A stretch of DNA of 11,876 nucleotides, from the NCBI GenBank assembly GCA_035574455.1, contig DATLYT010000023.1, positions 1 to 11,876 of the forward strand, written 5' to 3'. This stretch comes from DATLYT01 sp035574455 (GTDB lineage Bacteria; Bacteroidota; Ignavibacteria; UBA10030). Below the pieces are notes generated by a model. It did not search any database, had not been told where the DNA came from, and was given only the letters and a program-made list of their open reading frames with translations. The position numbers were made by a program, and so were the translations under genes. Each line of letters opens with the position of its first letter. The stretch's first letter is position 1. Shown here piece by piece: positions 1 to 6,302 of this stretch.

Positions 1-309
1 TGCCTCTACAATTGCCCGTGTCGAATCGATGCGGCTCGACATGATCAATTCTTTCTGGCGTTTTGTCCATCGTTTCCCGCCAATCGATTCCCCCGTCAGA
101 TTGACAACGGCGTCGGCGCCATCGATCAATCGTCTCCATTCGCCGATGCTTTTCGCATCCCACTGTTCAACGGTTACCTGGTTTGGCAGAGATTGCTTGG
201 CGGTCGAGGGATTGCGAGAGAGAACGCTGATAGTATGCCCGGCTTCAAGAAGTCGGGCTACAAGCGCTTTGCCGAGAAAACCACTACCACCGGCAATGAC
301 AATCTTCAT
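1..309 (-). CDS. TIGR01777-type NAD-dependent epimerase (5' part, truncated by window edge)
   Basis: This is the first 103 codons of a short-chain dehydrogenase/epimerase-like protein read on the minus strand. The ATG is at 309-307 and the reading frame is still open at base 1. The protein begins MKIVIAGGSGFLG, a Rossmann-fold glycine-rich NAD(P)-binding loop at residues 7-13. It continues with VVNLTGESI at about residues 72-80, KRWT, and SRIDSTRAIVEA at residues 92-103. This order of motifs is characteristic of the TIGR01777/YfcH/SDR39U1 family, whose members are usually about 300 residues, so roughly two thirds lies outside the window. The start is supported by an AGGAG (complement of 317-321) seven bases upstream. 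Family members are poorly characterised and their physiological substrate is generally unknown. The gene diverges from the symporter gene to its right. Family assignment is firm; function beyond a nucleotide-dependent oxidoreductase/epimerase fold is not. Confidence 0.88.
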   Translation of the reverse strand, partial: MKIVIAGGSGFLGKALVARLLEAGHTISVLSRNPSTAKQSLPNQVTVEQWDAKSIGEWRRLIDGADAVVNLTGESIGGKRWTKRQKELIMSSRIDSTRAIVEA

Positions 310-316
310 GGCGTGG

Positions 317-321
317 CTCCT
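317..321 (-). promoter_or_regulatory. Shine-Dalgarno site of the epimerase gene
   Basis: On the minus strand these bases read AGGAG, seven bases before the ATG at 309-307. The site fixes the start of the truncated epimerase gene, which matches the family's usual N-terminus immediately before the NAD-binding loop. Confidence 0.6.
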
Positions 322-398
322 GAGGTGTGGTAGGGAAAGTACGAAAAGTTCGAGAACAATTCACATCTGCCTCTTCCTATTAAGTTGTGCACTTTGAG

Positions 399-423
399 AT
401 GCCCGCTTGAAATCCGCGGGCAT
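399..423. repeat. Perfect 8-bp hairpin (ATGCCCGC/GCGGGCAT)
   Basis: ATGCCCGC (399-406) pairs perfectly with GCGGGCAT (416-423) across a 9-base loop. No T-run follows on either strand and no gene ends here, so it is unlikely to be an intrinsic terminator. It resembles the small palindromic units dispersed between genes in many bacteria, but only one copy is visible in this window. Confidence 0.45.
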
Positions 424-535
424 GACAGCAGAAAAGGGCTTGTCGCTCCTGTCTGTCCGCCACACGTTCCGCCATAGCGGGATTCTTGCAGAAGGTGGGT
501 GGGCCGAACCACGCCCCGTCGCTGACTGCGTCTAC

Positions 536-564
536 CGAAGGCGACTTCGTCAGCCGTAGGCTGA
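536..564. repeat. Two abutting small hairpins
   Basis: CGAAG (536-540) pairs with CTTCG (545-549) around a GCGA tetraloop. The next base begins TCAGCC (550-555), which pairs with GGCTGA (559-564) around a 3-base loop. The two stems stack directly end to end. GCGA belongs to the stable GNRA loop class, so the unit could fold in RNA. No function can be assigned. Confidence 0.35.
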
Positions 565-622
565 AGCATTGAAGTAAAAACGACCCTTCGGAGGTTAGGT
601 CCGGAATGTTTAAATCGAGACT

Positions 623-761
623 TCTGAAAAATGAAATAGGAATGTCATTCTGAGGAGCGTAGCGACGAAGAATCTGCCTTTTGACTCTAAAAATACTGCG
701 ACGAGATTCTTCGTCCGCCAGAGGCGGACTCAGAATGACAAGAGACTTGGAATTTTTCAGA
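623..761. repeat. Composite nested inverted-repeat element, about 139 bp
   Basis: Three pairs of perfect arms are nested around one centre. TCTGAAAAAT (623-632) pairs with ATTTTTCAGA (752-761). TGTCATTCTGAG (643-654) pairs with CTCAGAATGACA (729-740). CGAAGAATCT (666-675) pairs with AGATTCTTCG (704-713). Between the middle and inner arms, the left side has 11 unpaired bases (655-665). The right side has a self-complementary insert, TCCGCC (714-719) with GGCGGA (723-728). The core resembles a palindromic repeat that I recall as dispersed in Bacteroidota/Chlorobi-type and other genomes, where it gives rise to spurious small proteins. It encodes no transposase, so it would be a non-autonomous MITE- or REP-like element. 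It ends 165 bases before the preferred symporter start. Confidence 0.75.
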
Positions 762-925
762 CAAATCGGGAATCTGAACATCTTATGAACGATCCTGAAT
801 GCGCACCACTACCGTTCCTCAGGTCGGGCGGACCGCTCGATGAACCTTCGGATGCCTTAGCCGTTGCTTTTGTGCAGGAGCTTATTAAATTGTTGCCAAC
901 ATTCCCAGAGCACTGTTCGGACACC

Positions 926-2332
926 ATGAACATTCTTCTGATTGGTATTCTTCTCTACATCCTTCTTCAGCTTGCCCTCGGCTACGTTGTCTCCCGTTCT
1001 ATCCGTACGGAAAACGATTACCTCCTCGCCGGCCGGAAGCTGGGTTATGTGCTGGCGACGTTTTCCATGTTTGCGACCTGGTTTGGCGCCGAATCTTGCA
1101 TTGGTACGGCAGGTGCAGCGTATAGCGAGGGGCTTGCAGGGGTAACGTCGGACCCGTTCGGTTACGCGATCTGTCTTCTGATGATGGGACTTTTCTTTGC
1201 CGTACCGCTCTGGAAGATGAAGCTGACGACGATTGCCGATTTTTTTCGTATTCGGTTTTCGGTTTCAACTGAGCGTGTGATTGCTGTGATCATGATTCCG
1301 ACGTCGCTCCTATGGGCCGCGGCGCAAATTCGCGCGTTCGGGCTTGTGCTCTCAGCTTCTTCGGAGCTTGAAGTTTCGGTTGCCATCAGCGTAGCCGCCG
1401 CCGTTGTGGTCGCGTATACCATCATGGGTGGCCTCCTGGCAGATGCCATCACGGACGTCGTACAGGGAGTCGTGCTGATTGGAGGATTGTTCATTCTCCT
1501 CCCGTCACTCGTTCAAGACCTTGGCGGCCTTTCCACCGCAGTCGGCTCGGTCGCGCCGGAAAAACTTTCTGTTCTTTCCTCTTCTTCCGACTTCTCCCTG
1601 TATCGAATCTTGCAGGTCGCAGAAGCTTGGGCGATTCCGGTACTCGGGTCGGTGATTGCTCAAGAAATGATTTCGCGTGTGTTGGCTTCTCGGTCTCCCG
1701 CCGTCGCTCAACGCTCGTCGCTTATGGCCGCGGGTGCGTATCTGCTCATCGGCCTCATTCCTCTCTCGATCGGTCTGTTAGGTGCGACAACGATTCTTCA
1801 CCTCGAAGAACCAGAACAAATTCTCCCCTTACTTGCCCGGCAACATTTGTCGACCTTTGGCTACGTGCTCTTTGCCGGAGCGCTCGTCTCTGCCATTCTT
1901 TCGACTGTCGACAGCGCTCTCCTCGCCGCGTCCGGGATTCTCTGCCACAACCTGATCATCCCCATCCGCCCGGAGATGAGTGAGACAGCCAAAGTCCGGC
2001 TACAGCGCTCCGGTGTTGCGGTGATGGGCGTTCTCGCGTACGTCATTGCTTTGCACGCGGAGGGCGTGTATGATCTGGTGAAAGATGCGTCAGCGTTTGG
2101 CAGTGGTGCGGTCTTCGTGGTGTTTCTCTTCGGCATGTATTCGAAATTCGGTACCGCCCGCAGTGCCGTGAGCGCCTTGCTTACCGGTTCGCTCGTGTGG
2201 ATCATCGCACATTACCTCTTCGCGTTCGACCTGAGTTTCCTCGCCGCAACGGCCTCTGCACTCCTTGCCTATGTTGTGGTTGCGATCCTGGGGCAGCCCG
2301 TTCCGGCGGCAGAGATTGACGCGCCCACGTAA
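926..2332 (+). CDS. Sodium:solute symporter family transporter, substrate unknown
   Basis: This is a 468-residue polytopic membrane protein with about 13 hydrophobic segments, matching the sodium:solute symporter (SSS, LeuT-fold) family, usually 450-550 residues. Recognisable parts are the first helix at residues 2-21, a YLLAGRKLG loop at about 32-40, and TWFGAES at about 51-57. A GGLLADAITDVVQG stretch follows at about 168-181 and resembles the family signature. An ILSTVDS motif at about 324-330 has a Ser-Thr pair corresponding to the Na2 sodium ligands of PutP-like members. It probably imports a small solute with Na+, but the substrate cannot be read from sequence. The frame is open back to an ATG at 785. 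I chose 926 because that Met leads directly into helix 1, while the 47 upstream residues lack membrane or domain character. Neither start has a good SD. A very weak promoter-like pair (TTGCTT 864-869, TAAATT 886-891, 16-base spacer) lies inside the optional extension. The gene stands alone between a divergent epimerase and the lepA leader. Confidence 0.87.
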   Translation: MNILLIGILLYILLQLALGYVVSRSIRTENDYLLAGRKLGYVLATFSMFATWFGAESCIGTAGAAYSEGLAGVTSDPFGYAICLLMMGLFFAVPLWKMKLTTIADFFRIRFSVSTERVIAVIMIPTSLLWAAAQIRAFGLVLSASSELEVSVAISVAAAVVVAYTIMGGLLADAITDVVQGVVLIGGLFILLPSLVQDLGGLSTAVGSVAPEKLSVLSSSSDFSLYRILQVAEAWAIPVLGSVIAQEMISRVLASRSPAVAQRSSLMAAGAYLLIGLIPLSIGLLGATTILHLEEPEQILPLLARQHLSTFGYVLFAGALVSAILSTVDSALLAASGILCHNLIIPIRPEMSETAKVRLQRSGVAVMGVLAYVIALHAEGVYDLVKDASAFGSGAVFVVFLFGMYSKFGTARSAVSALLTGSLVWIIAHYLFAFDLSFLAATASALLAYVVVAILGQPVPAAEIDAPT

Positions 2333-2355
2333 ATCTGTGCCTTGTGCGCAAATCC

Positions 2356-2384
2356 TTGCTCTTCAGAGCATTTTGAGCTATATT
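2356..2384 (+). promoter_or_regulatory. Candidate promoter upstream of lepA
   Basis: A -35-like TTGCTC (2356-2361) and a -10-like TATATT (2379-2384) are separated by exactly 17 bases. The -10 matches the sigma-70 consensus at five of six positions, the -35 at only three. TATATTTTG at 2379-2387 also approximates the Bacteroidota -7 element TAnnTTTG with one extra base. Transcription would start near 2391 and leave a leader of roughly 135-140 bases before lepA. It is the best candidate in this gap, but unproven. Confidence 0.4.
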
Positions 2385-2419
2385 TTGTGCGTCGAAATGA
2401 CTTTGTGAACGTCTTTTCG

Positions 2420-2468
2420 GAGTAAAGAGTGACCGGATGTAGAGTTCCTCTTTACTCTTTGTTGTTTT
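2420..2468 (+). terminator. Hairpin with T-rich tail between symporter and lepA
   Basis: GAGTAAAGAG (2420-2429) pairs perfectly over 10 bp with CTCTTTACTC (2448-2457) across an 18-base loop, followed by a T-rich run at 2458-2468. It lies 88 bases after the symporter stop and could be its terminator. The stem is AT-rich and the loop long, so it would be a weak one. If the candidate promoter at 2356-2384 is real, the hairpin instead lies in the lepA leader and could act as an attenuator or RNA-stability element. Confidence 0.4.
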
Positions 2469-2480
2469 AATGAACGACGA

Positions 2481-2510
2481 CGGGCGTGTGAACGAACTCC
2501 GCCCGGTTTT
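2481..2510 (+). promoter_or_regulatory. GC-rich hairpin plus short T-run just before lepA
   Basis: CGGGCG (2481-2486) pairs with CGCCCG (2500-2505) across a 13-base loop. It is followed by G and TTTT (2507-2510), ending only 18 bases before the lepA ATG. Shape and position resemble a leader terminator or attenuator, though the T-run is short and the stem only 6 bp. Confidence 0.35.
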
Positions 2511-2528
2511 CGTCTAACGCCGAGGGGT

Positions 2529-4328
2529 ATGAAGCAGATCCGCAATTTTTGCATAATCGCCCACATTGATCATGGCAAATCGACGCTGGCAGACCGTTTG
2601 CTCGAAATGACCGGCGCGATCCCTGCGCGGGAGATGACCAAGCAGGTGCTGGACGATATGGAGCTTGAGCAGGAGCGCGGCATTACGATTAAGCTCCATG
2701 CCATCCAGCTCAAGTACAAAGCAAAGAACGGAGAAACATACACGCTCAACCTCATCGATACTCCGGGGCATGTGGATTTTACCTACGAAGTTTCGCGCTC
2801 TCTTGCCGCATGCGAAGGGGCGATTCTTGTTGTGGATGCGACGCAAGGAGTCGAAGCGCAGACGATTTCGAATCTCTACCTTGCTGTCGATGCCGGCTTA
2901 GAGATTATTCCGTTCATCAACAAAATTGACCTTCCCAGTGCTGCCACCATGCTCGGCACAGTGAAGCATCAGGTCATGGAACTGTTGGGATGCAAGGAAG
3001 AAGAGATTCTGATGGGAAGCGCGAAGTCCGGGTTGGGAACAGACGAGGTATTGGAAGCGGTCGTGCACCGGATTCCACCGCCGAAAGGCGACCCCAATGC
3101 CCCGTTGCGAGCACTCATCTTCGATTCCGTCTTCGATGAATACCGTGGAGCCGTTGCCTACGTGCGGCTGTTTGACGGGAAGGTGCGAGAGAAAGACCGC
3201 ATTCGATTGTTCTCAACGGGAAAAGAGTTTCAGGCGGAAGATGTGGGGATTCTGGAGATGCAGCGGAAACGGACGGGCGAACTTTCTGCAGGCGATGTCG
3301 GCTATATCATCGCAGGCATCAAAGATGTGCACGACACGAAAGTCGGCGATACCATCACACTGGCAGACAATCCGGCGAAGGAGCCGTTGCCGGGCTACAA
3401 AGAAGCAAAGCCGATGGTCTTTAGCGGATTGTATCCTTCCAATGCCGACGACTTTGCGGAGTTGCGGGATGCACTGGAGAAGCTGAAGCTGAATGATGCG
3501 GCGTTGCAATTCGAGCCGGAGTCGTCTGTTGCGCTCGGTTTCGGTTTTCGCTGCGGATTTTTAGGTCTGCTCCATATGGAGATTATCCGCGAGCGATTGG
3601 AGCGGGAGTACAATCAATCGCTGATCAACACCGTCCCCAACGTCGAATACCGTGTAACGAAGACCGACAAAGAAGTCGTGTTAGTCGATAACCCCGCGTT
3701 GATGCCGCCCGCGGGACAGATTGAAAAGGTTGAAGAGCCTTTCGTCAAGGCACAGATCATTACACCGACAGAATACATCGGCGGCATTATGAAGTTGTGC
3801 ATGGACCGTCGCGGCGTACACAAGAACACGACCTATCTCAGCCCCGAGCGGGCAGATATTCATTTTGAATTGCCGCTCTCGGAGATCATCTTTGATTTTT
3901 ACGACAAGCTGAAGTCGCTCTCCCGTGGCTACGCGTCGTTCGATTATGATTTTCTGGAGTATCGCGAATCGGACCTCGTGAAACTCGACATTCTTCTCAA
4001 CGGCGAGCCGGTCGATGCGCTGTCGACGATTGTGCACCGGTCGAAAGCGTACGAATGGGGAAAGAAACTCTGCGCGAAATTAAAAGAGCTGATTCCGCGG
4101 CAGATGTTTGAGGTTGCCATTCAGGCAGCCATCGGGAGCAAGGTCATTGCCCGTGAAACGCTTAGCGCGATGCGGAAAAACGTCCTCGCGAAGTGCTACG
4201 GCGGTGATATCACACGAAAGAGAAAGCTCTTAGAAAAGCAACGCGAGGGGAAAAAACGGATGAAACAGGTTGGAAAAGTCGAAGTGCCACAGGAGGCATT
4301 CCTCGCCGTTCTCTCGATGGAAGAGTAA
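2529..4328 (+). CDS. lepA: Elongation factor 4 (LepA), ribosome-associated translational GTPase
   Basis: This 599-residue protein is full length for LepA/EF4 (about 600). It is a GTPase that binds the ribosome and affects back-translocation, elongation under stress and 30S maturation. All GTP-binding boxes are present: AHIDHGKST (residues 11-19, P-loop), RGIT (50-53, switch I), DTPGH (77-81, switch II), NKID (131-134) and SAK (164-166). EF-G-like domains follow. The LepA-specific C-terminal domain contains CYGGDITRKRKLLEKQ near residues 557-572. The MKQIRNF N-terminus directly before the P-loop is the usual family start. Its ribosome site GAGGGG (2522-2527) sits unusually close to the ATG, with only 3 bases from the GAGG core. 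It is the first gene of a co-directional run and the next gene starts 15 bases after its stop, so co-transcription is likely. The leader hairpins upstream may regulate it. Confidence 0.97.
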   Translation: MKQIRNFCIIAHIDHGKSTLADRLLEMTGAIPAREMTKQVLDDMELEQERGITIKLHAIQLKYKAKNGETYTLNLIDTPGHVDFTYEVSRSLAACEGAILVVDATQGVEAQTISNLYLAVDAGLEIIPFINKIDLPSAATMLGTVKHQVMELLGCKEEEILMGSAKSGLGTDEVLEAVVHRIPPPKGDPNAPLRALIFDSVFDEYRGAVAYVRLFDGKVREKDRIRLFSTGKEFQAEDVGILEMQRKRTGELSAGDVGYIIAGIKDVHDTKVGDTITLADNPAKEPLPGYKEAKPMVFSGLYPSNADDFAELRDALEKLKLNDAALQFEPESSVALGFGFRCGFLGLLHMEIIRERLEREYNQSLINTVPNVEYRVTKTDKEVVLVDNPALMPPAGQIEKVEEPFVKAQIITPTEYIGGIMKLCMDRRGVHKNTTYLSPERADIHFELPLSEIIFDFYDKLKSLSRGYASFDYDFLEYRESDLVKLDILLNGEPVDALSTIVHRSKAYEWGKKLCAKLKELIPRQMFEVAIQAAIGSKVIARETLSAMRKNVLAKCYGGDITRKRKLLEKQREGKKRMKQVGKVEVPQEAFLAVLSMEE

Positions 4329-4343
4329 ACGAAAGGACAATCT

Positions 4344-5264
4344 ATGGCGGAACAAGAGAAAACTGACGCACAACGCAAACACGAACGAGAGGAACAAAAA
4401 CCGAAAACATTTGCAGGCAAAGTGAAAGCGTTTTTTAAGGAGCTGGCGATTGTCCTCGGGGCCTTTCTCGTTCTCAACAACTTCGTGCTCGCGTCGTTCA
4501 TGGTACCGACCGGATCGATGGAGAACGAGGTGATGGCCGGTGATTTACTCTTTGTCAACAAGTTCATTTACGGCGGGACATCCCCCCGCAACATCCCGTT
4601 TACCAACGTGCGACTGCCGTGGTTTCGCGTGCCGGGGTTTCGCGATGTGGAGCGCGGTGATGTGATCGTCTTTGTCTTCCCAGGCTATCGCGATGAAGTG
4701 GAGCCGGAGGAATTCACCTTTTACCTTAAGCGCTGCGTCGGAATGCCGGGAGATACCATCAGCATCGTGGACCGCGTGCTGTATGTCAACGGCCAGCAAT
4801 TTCCGCTTCCGCGCAATCTGAAATTCAACCGCCACACCATTTTGCCGCGTGGCGAAGGATCCGAGAGCATTTTCCCCAAAGGCGCGCCGTGGAATGAGGA
4901 CAATTACGGCCCGCTCGTCGTACCCAAGAAAGGGATGACGATTCCGTTGAACGCAAACAACATTTCCCAGTGGGAAGTGTTCATCAAGCGTGAAGGACAC
5001 CAACTCCAGCTCGTCGAGGGGAAAGTCATGATCGACGGGAAAGAAACCTCCGAGTACATCGTGGAACGTGATTATCTGTTTGGTATGGGGGATAACCGCG
5101 ATAACAGTCTCGACAGCCGATACTGGGGCTTTATTCCCAAGGAGAATCTCGTCGGCACGCCGCTGATCGTCTATTGGTCGTGGAGTCCGGATATCCCGAT
5201 TTATTCTCTGATCGACAAGCTCGCCTCCGTCCGGTTCAATCGGATTGGAACGATCATCAGATGA
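4344..5264 (+). CDS. lepB: Signal peptidase I, first of two tandem copies
   Basis: This 306-residue type I signal peptidase removes signal peptides from exported preproteins at the outer face of the cytoplasmic membrane, using a Ser-Lys dyad. A charged, lysine-rich N-terminus (about 1-32) is followed by one membrane helix (about 33-52). Box B, VPTGSME, gives the nucleophile Ser58. Box D, YLKRCVGMPGD, gives the general base Lys129. Box E, GDNRDNSLDSRYWG, lies at 249-262. About 110 residues separate boxes D and E, including YGPLVVPKKG at 188-197, so it is the large form rather than the compact Gram-positive form. The start is supported by AAAGGA (4332-4337) six bases before the ATG, and it lies 15 bases after lepA. 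A paralogue follows after 50 bases, aligned almost residue for residue. All catalytic residues are intact, so it should be active. The lepA-lepB order is common in bacteria. Confidence 0.95.
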   Translation: MAEQEKTDAQRKHEREEQKPKTFAGKVKAFFKELAIVLGAFLVLNNFVLASFMVPTGSMENEVMAGDLLFVNKFIYGGTSPRNIPFTNVRLPWFRVPGFRDVERGDVIVFVFPGYRDEVEPEEFTFYLKRCVGMPGDTISIVDRVLYVNGQQFPLPRNLKFNRHTILPRGEGSESIFPKGAPWNEDNYGPLVVPKKGMTIPLNANNISQWEVFIKREGHQLQLVEGKVMIDGKETSEYIVERDYLFGMGDNRDNSLDSRYWGFIPKENLVGTPLIVYWSWSPDIPIYSLIDKLASVRFNRIGTIIR

Positions 5265-5314
5265 TACATTGAGTGTTGTTTACGATGGGAATGATGTAAT
5301 CGACAGCAACAACC

Positions 5315-6232
5315 ATGAACGAAGAGACTGCCCACATCGAGGCGACGCAAGCCGATCAACGCACGGAGAGGAGGTCAACCCGTGTAAGGACCTTTGTCGA
5401 GTATCTCAAGACGGTACTCATGACGCTCGCCGTCGCGTTGTTCCTCAAAGCCTTTGTCGTAGAAGCGTTCCGCATTCCTTCCAGCTCGATGGAGGCGACG
5501 TTGTTGGTTGGCGATTTTCTTCTCGTGAACAAGTTGGCGTATGGGATCAGAACGCCGCGGTTCATTCCGCTGACGAATTTTACTGTTCCAACGTGGTACG
5601 CTCCGATCTTCCGGAACGTGAAGCGTGGCGATGTCGTCGTTTTTGAGTTTCCCGGATCCATGACTTCCGCTGAGGGGGGCGAGCCGGTGAACTATATCAA
5701 GCGGTGCGTGGGATTGCCGGGCGATGTGGTGGAGATACGAGACGGGCAAGTGTTGGTGAACGGCAAACGGTTTGACTTTCCGAACACGGCTATCTTCTCC
5801 TCCTCCCGCGGTTCATCCCATCATCGCCCACGGTTGTTTCCGTGGGGAGCGGGCTTTTCGGAACACCAGTATGGCCCCGTGCATGTGCCGAAGAAAGGCG
5901 ACCGCGTCGAGCTGACCGCGGAGAACCTTTCCCGCTGGCGCACCATTATTCAGGGGGAAGGCCATAGCGTTACTTTTGATGCTGCAGGTGGAGTGCTGAT
6001 TGACGGAGGACCGGCGAAGGAGTATGTCGTTGAACGCAATTACTATTTCGTGATGGGCGATAATCGCGATAATAGCCTCGACAGCCGCTATTGGGGATTT
6101 GTGCCGGAAGAGAATCTTATCGGCGAAGCGCTGATGGTGTACTGGTCGTGGGACCCGGATGTCGCCGTCAGCGATATTTGGGATAAGCTGAACAGCATTC
6201 GATGGGAGAGGATTGGAACATTGATTCGATAA
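5315..6232 (+). CDS. lepB: Signal peptidase I, second tandem copy
   Basis: This 305-residue type I signal peptidase is a paralogue of the preceding gene. One membrane helix at about 31-50 precedes box B, IPSSSME, with the nucleophile Ser58. Box D, YIKRCVGLPGD, has Lys129, and box E, GDNRDNSLDSRYWG, is at 248-261. Both catalytic residues have exactly the same numbers as in the first copy, and the two C-termini are close (IGTLIR versus IGTIIR). This argues for tandem duplication and supports the chosen ATG, although there is no clear SD. The copies differ next to the nucleophile (PSSSM here, PTGSM in copy 1) and before box D (residues 114-126, GSMTSAEGGEPVN). The central region (150-235) is much less alike than the boxes. 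Both look active, so they may divide substrates or be differently expressed. The stop is followed by a 70-base gap that is nearly all inverted repeat. Confidence 0.94.
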   Translation: MNEETAHIEATQADQRTERRSTRVRTFVEYLKTVLMTLAVALFLKAFVVEAFRIPSSSMEATLLVGDFLLVNKLAYGIRTPRFIPLTNFTVPTWYAPIFRNVKRGDVVVFEFPGSMTSAEGGEPVNYIKRCVGLPGDVVEIRDGQVLVNGKRFDFPNTAIFSSSRGSSHHRPRLFPWGAGFSEHQYGPVHVPKKGDRVELTAENLSRWRTIIQGEGHSVTFDAAGGVLIDGGPAKEYVVERNYYFVMGDNRDNSLDSRYWGFVPEENLIGEALMVYWSWDPDVAVSDIWDKLNSIRWERIGTLIR

Positions 6233-6233
6233 T

Positions 6234-6296
6234 TGCGAAAGCGGATTTTGTCGTGCGGAGTGAGAACATTCCGTAATCAGTAATCCGCAATTCGCA
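6234..6296. repeat. Imperfect inverted repeat filling the lepB-hemW gap
   Basis: TGCGAA (6234-6239), one base, then GCGGATT (6241-6247) pairs with AATCCGC (6282-6288), two bases, then TTCGCA (6291-6296). The loop (6248-6281) contains a smaller CGGA (6256-6259)/TCCG (6270-6273) pair. The right arm and loop resemble the degenerate AATCCGCAATTCGCA-type intergenic repeats seen in many bacterial genomes (from memory). It begins two bases after the lepB stop and ends six before the hemW ATG. No T-run follows, so it is not a standard terminator. It may stabilise or separate mRNA segments. Confidence 0.5.
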
Positions 6297-6302
6297 TTCC
6301 AT

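Larger units (their letters stand above)
310..622. other. Divergent intergenic region without a supported gene
   Basis: This stretch separates the epimerase start from the composite inverted repeat. Open frames here (for example minus strand 380-781 and 306-569) have low-complexity, unrecognisable translations. They cross several hairpins and lack ribosome sites, so I treat them as non-coding. The region holds an 8-bp perfect hairpin at 399-423 and two abutting small hairpins at 536-564, listed separately. The promoter of the epimerase gene must lie here on the minus strand, but I could not identify a convincing one. The texture, with hairpins and GC-rich patches, suggests accumulated repeat debris rather than a decayed protein gene. 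Confidence 0.5.

Noticed and set aside
380..781. Open frame of 133 codons on the minus strand (and a related one at 306-569)
   Set aside because: It runs through the composite inverted repeat and the smaller hairpins, has no SD, and its translation looks like the spurious proteins typical of such repeats. I treat it as non-coding.
5275..5313. GTTGTT/AACAAC inverted pair upstream of the second lepB start
   Set aside because: Only 6 bp with a 27-base loop and AT-rich arms; this is expected by chance and there is no supporting regulatory context.
5265..5314. Possible independent promoter for the second lepB (TTGAGT ... TGTAAT)
   Set aside because: The two hexamers are about 20 bases apart, outside the usual 16-18 spacing, and both are weak matches.
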